A stretch of DNA of 64,000 bases, from contig DATKMJ010000021.1 in NCBI GenBank assembly GCA_035541935.1, positions 1-64,000 of the forward strand, read 5' to 3'. This DNA is from Candidatus Binatia bacterium. Lineage in GTDB: Bacteria > Vulcanimicrobiota > Vulcanimicrobiia > Vulcanimicrobiales > Vulcanimicrobiaceae. Every line of letters begins with the position of its first letter. The stretch's first letter is position 1. Made by a program: the position numbers and the translations under genes. Positions 60,668 to 64,000 of this stretch are shown here, piece after piece. The notes under the pieces are model-generated. The model saw only the letters and a program-made list of their open reading frames with translations. It was not told the origin of the DNA and did not search any database.

Positions 60668-61145
60668 GCGTGGGCCGTCACCGTCGTTGGACTCGGCTAA
60701 GAACCCGGTCTATAACGTCCTCTTGCAGATCTTGGCAGGGGTTCTGGTGGGCGTTTCGGTTGCCGCATGTTCGCCCAAGCCCCTCGCCGTTCCCGCGAAC
60801 CTGATCGTCTCGCAGCGCCCGCCGAGCGTGCTGCCGACGCCTCCCGTCGCGGGGCCGAACGCCCGGCCCCGCATCGTTCGGATGTGGGTATCTACGCTGA
60901 CGATCGAGCCGGGATCGTGGTTCGACGGGACGATCGTCGTCAGCACGAACGTGGCGTCGGTCGAGGTGCGAACGGCCGCGTTCTCGATTAACAGCACGCA
61001 CGTGGCGCCGGGCATCTACACGTTCCACACGCACGTGCTCGAGCTGCCGCCCCTCTCGCGGAAGCACTCCTACGAACTCTACATCATCGCGCGGAACACG
61101 CCGGGCGTCCAAGAGATCGAAGAGGCGCCGCTGCGCGTCGAATGA
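60666..61145 (+). CDS. Small lipoprotein with Ig-like domain
   Basis: A 159-residue lipoprotein. A non-cleaved or long n-region (RGPSPSLDSAKNPVYNVLL) precedes the hydrophobic segment and lipobox VSVAAC (Cys35). The mature domain has alternating strands (IVRMWVSTLTIEPGSWFDGTIVVSTN, VEVRTAAFSI, GIYTFHTHVLELP) like a bacterial Ig-like domain. ATG at 60666 overlaps the divergent gene start. Function unknown. Confidence 0.72.
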   Translation: MRGPSPSLDSAKNPVYNVLLQILAGVLVGVSVAACSPKPLAVPANLIVSQRPPSVLPTPPVAGPNARPRIVRMWVSTLTIEPGSWFDGTIVVSTNVASVEVRTAAFSINSTHVAPGIYTFHTHVLELPPLSRKHSYELYIIARNTPGVQEIEEAPLRVE

Positions 61146-61252
61146 CTCGCGAGCGACCGCTACCGTAGGATCTCGACGAGCAGCCGCGGCGGCCCTCGGA
61201 ACGAGGATACGGGGATAGCATCGCTTCAAATTGCGTACCGGAGGTTGTTGCT

Positions 61253-61573
61253 ATGCCGAAGTTTTTGGTTCAAGCCTCGTACACCGCCGAGGGCGCGCGA
61301 GGCATACTCGAGAGCGGCGGCTCCGGACGGCGCAAGGCCGTCGAGGAGCTCCTCGCGTCGGTCGGCGGTAGGCTCGAATCGTTTTACTTCACGTTCGGCG
61401 GGGACGATGCGATCCTGATCGTCGAATTGCCCGACATGGCGACCGCTTCGGCGATCGCGTTGGCCGTGAACTCCTCGGGAACGGTCAAGAGCCGGACGAC
61501 CGTGCTCATCCCGGTGGAAGAGGTCGATACGGCAGCCAAGCGTGAGGTGCACTTCCGGCCTCCGGGCGCGTAA
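61253..61573 (+). CDS. GYD-domain protein
   Basis: A 106-residue cytoplasmic protein of the GYD (DUF/AbrB-like ferredoxin fold) family: FLVQASYTAEGARGILESGGSGRRKAVEELLASVGGRLESFYFTFGGDDAILIVELPD is the standard core. A GGAGG ribosome-binding site (61241-61245) supports ATG 61253. Function of the family is unknown. Followed 10 nt later by a long hairpin. Confidence 0.88.
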   Translation: MPKFLVQASYTAEGARGILESGGSGRRKAVEELLASVGGRLESFYFTFGGDDAILIVELPDMATASAIALAVNSSGTVKSRTTVLIPVEEVDTAAKREVHFRPPGA

Positions 61574-61582
61574 GGGAATAAA

Positions 61583-61667
61583 AAAAGGCGGTCGAGATGC
61601 CGTGGTGCTCGATCAGTTTCCCCCAGACACTGCCACCTCGCCACGCGCGGCATCTCAGACCGCTTTT
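61583..61667. ncRNA. Long imperfect hairpin, terminator or small RNA candidate
   Basis: GCGGTCGAGATGCCG (61588-61602) pairs with CGGCATCTC (61648-61656) and GACCGC (61658-61663) with a single bulged A, giving a 15-bp stem; flanking AAAA and TTTT extend it. The 45-nt loop is long for a simple terminator. On the minus strand the stem is followed by a run of seven T, so transcription from the right would end here. It could end the GYD transcript or be a stable RNA by itself. Confidence 0.55.
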
Positions 61668-61727
61668 CCGATGCTAGCGGCGCCTCATGAAGAAAGCCTG
61701 AAGGAAGCCCTGCCCGCGAGCCGCCGG

Positions 61728-61796
61728 TTTGCAGTAAGTGAGCCCCTACCGGAGAAATCCACAGTCCCCGAGTTGGGCTTACTTCCGGAGTGCAAA
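61728..61796 (+). promoter_or_regulatory. Structured 5' leader of the secreted-protein gene at 61804
   Basis: TTTGCA (61728-61733) pairs with TGCAAA (61791-61796), and GTAA plus GCCC (61734-61745) pair with GGGC plus TTAC (61775-61782), leaving GTGA as a bulge and CCGGAG elements in the internal and terminal loops. The ribosome-binding site AAGGA overlaps the closing stem, so folding could control translation. It matches no riboswitch I know. Confidence 0.45.
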
Positions 61797-61803
61797 GGAA
61801 ATT

Positions 61804-62271
61804 ATGAAGATACATTCACAACGGGCCGGGGCCGCGGCGATCGCCGCGGTGCTGACCCTCTTGGCGTCCGCGTTCGCAGCGGTGCCGGCTCGCGCGACGG
61901 GCACGATCACGATCGTGCAGAGCGACGGCGAGAGTAACAGCTACCCCGAGGCCGTAATCAAAATCATTCACAGCGCACTGTACGTCACGTCGGCCGACGG
62001 CAAAGGCACGCTCGTCATCAACAAGGCGGCGTGCTCGTATCAGGGCGATCTCATGGTCTGCTTCCTGACGAACGCGACGCTCGTTCAAGCGGGAAAGACG
62101 AGCCCGCTCGACTTTGCGCGCGGTACCGTCTACCTCAACCTGACCGACGATCCGCAGCCGATGGCGATGACGACCAAGAAAGTCGACCCGCACAGCATGC
62201 TGCTCTCGTTTACGACGAAGCGCGGAACCTACGTGAGCGCGAGCGGGCGCATCGACAAGGTGGTGAAGTAA
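61804..62271 (+). CDS. Small secreted protein, unknown
   Basis: A 155-residue exported protein; ATG at 61804 with AAGGA 4 nt upstream and a signal peptide ending ARA (about residue 31). The mature 120 residues are rich in beta-strand patterns (GTITIVQSDGE, VIKIIHSALYVTSADGKGTLVINKAACSYQGDLMVCFLTN) with two Cys. LptA/DUF-like beta-taco folds show similar patterns, but nothing is certain. It is followed by the glycine/asparagine-rich gene with one base between. Confidence 0.68.
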   Translation: MKIHSQRAGAAAIAAVLTLLASAFAAVPARATGTITIVQSDGESNSYPEAVIKIIHSALYVTSADGKGTLVINKAACSYQGDLMVCFLTNATLVQAGKTSPLDFARGTVYLNLTDDPQPMAMTTKKVDPHSMLLSFTTKRGTYVSASGRIDKVVK

Positions 62272-62272
62272 C

Positions 62273-63208
62273 ATGAAACAGCTCTGTTTGTTGATGGCCA
62301 TTCTCTTTGCGCTCTCGCCGGCGCTCGCTTCGGCCCAGCGCGGCGGCGGCGGCCGGGGCGGCGGCGGAATGCGCGGCGGCGGCGGAGGGCGTCCCTCGGG
62401 CGGCATGTCGCGTCCTTCGGGCGGCGGTGCGCGTCCGTCGAGCGGCGCGCGTCCATCCGGCGGCGCCCGTCCATCCGGCGGCGCGTCGCGACCCTCGAGT
62501 GGCGGCGGATTTAATCTCGGCCACGACACCGGACGCGCACCGACGACGCGACCCGCCGGCGGCGCTTCGCGCCCGTCGGGCGGTAACGCCGGCGGCAATC
62601 GCGGCAACGGTAATCTCAGCAACGGCAACCGCGGCAACGGCAACGCCGGCAACGGCAATCGCGGAAACGGTAACCGCGGCAACGGCAACGCCGGCAACGG
62701 CAATCGCGGTAACGGCAACATCGCAAACGGCAACCGCGGCAACGGTAACGCGAGCGGCAACCGCGGCAACGGAAACAACATCAACAGCGGTAACCGCAAC
62801 ACGAATATCAACAACAACGTCAACCGCAACACCACAGTGATCAACAACCCGGTCTACGGCGGCGGCGGCGCGTGGGGCTGGAACCACGGCGCGGCCTGGT
62901 ATCCGGCCGGCGGCTATTGGGGCGGAGGCTTCTGGGGCGCGATGGCGATCGGCGTAACGTCGGCCGCCGTCTACGGCGCGGTCGTCGGGGCGAACAACGT
63001 CACCTACAACTCCTACCAAGTGCAATCGGGAACCCCGGGCTACACGTTCCTGCAGAACTACCAACTGGTCCAGGTGCAGTGCGGCCCGCCGAATCTCGTC
63101 GTCGTCTACGGTCCGGAGAACAGCGTGATCTGCGCGAACCCGAATAATCTCGTCGGGGCAGGCAACTACAACCTCGACACGCAGACGCTCTCGCTGACTC
63201 CGATGTAA
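62273..63208 (+). CDS. Secreted Gly/Asn-rich repeat protein
   Basis: A 311-residue exported protein. A signal peptide (MKQLCLLMAILFALSPALASAQ) is followed by Gly/Arg-rich and RPSGG repeats (about residues 23-105), then roughly ten tandem GNGNRGNGNAGN-type units (about 103-165), an Asn-rich stretch and a Trp/Gly-rich putative membrane-interacting segment (WYPAGGYWGGGFWGAMAIG). The C-terminal 60 residues hold a compact two-Cys domain (QCGPPNLVVVYGPENSVICAN). It is probably a surface or matrix protein. Codon repeats follow the protein repeats. Confidence 0.75.
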   Translation: MKQLCLLMAILFALSPALASAQRGGGGRGGGGMRGGGGGRPSGGMSRPSGGGARPSSGARPSGGARPSGGASRPSSGGGFNLGHDTGRAPTTRPAGGASRPSGGNAGGNRGNGNLSNGNRGNGNAGNGNRGNGNRGNGNAGNGNRGNGNIANGNRGNGNASGNRGNGNNINSGNRNTNINNNVNRNTTVINNPVYGGGGAWGWNHGAAWYPAGGYWGGGFWGAMAIGVTSAAVYGAVVGANNVTYNSYQVQSGTPGYTFLQNYQLVQVQCGPPNLVVVYGPENSVICANPNNLVGAGNYNLDTQTLSLTPM

Positions 63209-64000
63209 TGATCCGCGGCGTAAGCGGCGTCGCACTCGCCGCGTCGTTTGCGCTCGGGTCCTGTTCGAGCAGCTCCACGAGCGGCGCTGCGCTCTCGCCG
63301 GTCTTGCCGGCGACGCGCGGCGCCGCTTCTTCTTCGGGCAGCGTCGGCGATGCGTACTCGTTCCTCAAGATGATGATGGACAAGTACGCGACCGGCTCCA
63401 CGCTCCGGCTCGTGCAGAGCTTCGATGGAGGGCCGCTGCGCGGGTTCAAGGATGCGGTGACCTACGACGACGCGCTCTTGGTGGATGCGCTCCTCGCCGA
63501 AGGCGCGACCGACGACGTGTCGCGCGCCGAGGTCGTCGGGAGCGCGTTCCTCTACGTGCAGGCGCACGACAAGGCCGGCGACGGCCGCCTGCGCGCCGCG
63601 TACGCTCCGGTGCCGCTGCTCGATCCGAAGGACGTCAAGGTAGACGACAACACGAGCGATACCGGCAACATGGCGTGGGTCGGCCAGGCGCTCGCGCAGA
63701 TCTACGAGAGAACCTCGAACCCCGCCTATCTCAACGGCGCGATCGCCATCGCCCAGTGGCTGCAGAAGAACACGTACGACACGCGCGGCGCCGGCGGCTA
63801 CACCGGCGGCGATAACGCACGCGGCGGAAAGATCACGTGGAAGTCGACGGAGCACAACATCGACATCTACGCGTTCTTCACGATGCTCGCGCGCGAGTCG
63901 GGGGAGAGCCAATGGACGGTCGACGCGGCCTGGGCGGAACGATTCGTCGCCTCGATGTGGGCGCCGAACCAGCACCGGTTTCTCGTCGGCACCGGCAACG
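63208..64000 (+). CDS. Lipoprotein of unknown function, probable alpha/alpha toroid (incomplete)
   Basis: The gene starts ATG at 63208, overlapping the previous stop by one base (TAATG), and runs off the right end (at least 264 residues). A lipoprotein signal (LGSCS, Cys19) precedes helical repeats such as TYDDALLVDALLAEGAT, MAWVGQALAQIYERT and GAIAIAQWLQKNTYDTRGAGG, with Trp/Asp/Glu residues (KSTEHNIDIYAF). The helix pairs resemble (alpha/alpha)6 glycoside hydrolase toroids; no catalytic residue can be assigned. It is likely cotranscribed with the secreted proteins upstream. Confidence 0.65.
   Translation, partial: MIRGVSGVALAASFALGSCSSSSTSGAALSPVLPATRGAASSSGSVGDAYSFLKMMMDKYATGSTLRLVQSFDGGPLRGFKDAVTYDDALLVDALLAEGATDDVSRAEVVGSAFLYVQAHDKAGDGRLRAAYAPVPLLDPKDVKVDDNTSDTGNMAWVGQALAQIYERTSNPAYLNGAIAIAQWLQKNTYDTRGAGGYTGGDNARGGKITWKSTEHNIDIYAFFTMLARESGESQWTVDAAWAERFVASMWAPNQHRFLVGTGN

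Noticed and set aside
61583-61667. Signal recognition particle RNA or other known small RNA
   Set aside because: The conserved SRP tetraloop/asymmetric-loop bases are absent, and no tmRNA or 6S hallmark was seen.

Overview
The window comes from a high-GC, gene-dense bacterium. It carries an outer-membrane TonB-dependent receptor, a CsgG-type secretion lipoprotein homologue and many lipoproteins, so the cell is probably a diderm. A homodimeric pyruvate dehydrogenase (E1p plus E2p), aconitase and a polyphosphate kinase fit an aerobic or facultative heterotroph. GTG and TTG starts are common. Genes are packed with 1-4 nt overlaps (ATGA, GTGA, TAATG), and convergent genes often overlap tail-to-tail. 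No rRNA or tRNA was seen, so taxonomy is inference. The style (many secreted beta-propellers, EgtD, short hypothetical lipoproteins) resembles Eremiobacterota/WPS-2-like or acidobacterial genomes, with low confidence.

Layout. 0-4.4 kb: end of a secreted protein, an APC amino-acid permease, EgtD and a multicopper oxidase lipoprotein. 4.4-7.3 kb (minus): a four-gene osmoprotectant-type ABC importer. 7.3-13.5 kb: PPK1, an EVE-domain protein, lipoproteins, a cupin, and a minus-strand sulfur/redox operon (membrane protein, BolA, monothiol glutaredoxin, sulfurtransferase). 13.6-17.0 kb: TonB receptor and a quinone-oxidoreductase-like MDR. 17.0-17.3 kb: a repeat array. 17.3-19.5 kb (minus): NUDIX, MBL-fold hydrolase, lipoprotein. 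19.6-25.1 kb: RpiB-like protein, VKOR, TVP38, RNase D, aconitase. 25.2-30.5 kb (minus): aceE, E2, Vgb-like propeller, VOC protein. 30.6-32.9 kb: repeats, TPP riboswitch, thiC and a HAD phosphatase. 33-40 kb: lytic transglycosylase and two tandem giant BNR/sortilin-like propellers. 40-48.8 kb: phospholipase C-like phosphoesterase, serine hydrolase, sugar transporter, glycosyltransferase, hydantoinase/oxoprolinase A and B. 48.8-57.3 kb: CARDB-like protein, an apparently inactive beta-lactamase-fold protein, a decayed DUF885 remnant, a PEP-mutase/ICL protein, a BNR lipoprotein, an Nramp variant, an M48-RDD fusion with an altered HExxH, CsgG and an SRAP protein. 57.3-64 kb: membrane proteins including a GT39 enzyme, a GYD protein, two structured non-coding segments, and a cluster of secreted or surface proteins running off the end.

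Most of the window is housekeeping or recognisable accessory metabolism. I found no defence system, prophage, IS element or CRISPR array. The best leads are an interspersed repeat family that also lies in frame inside acnA and hyuA; several enzyme-fold proteins that lack catalytic residues (M48, beta-lactamase fold, VKOR, RpiB); and the structured RNA segments at 61.58-61.80 kb ahead of a secreted-protein cluster.
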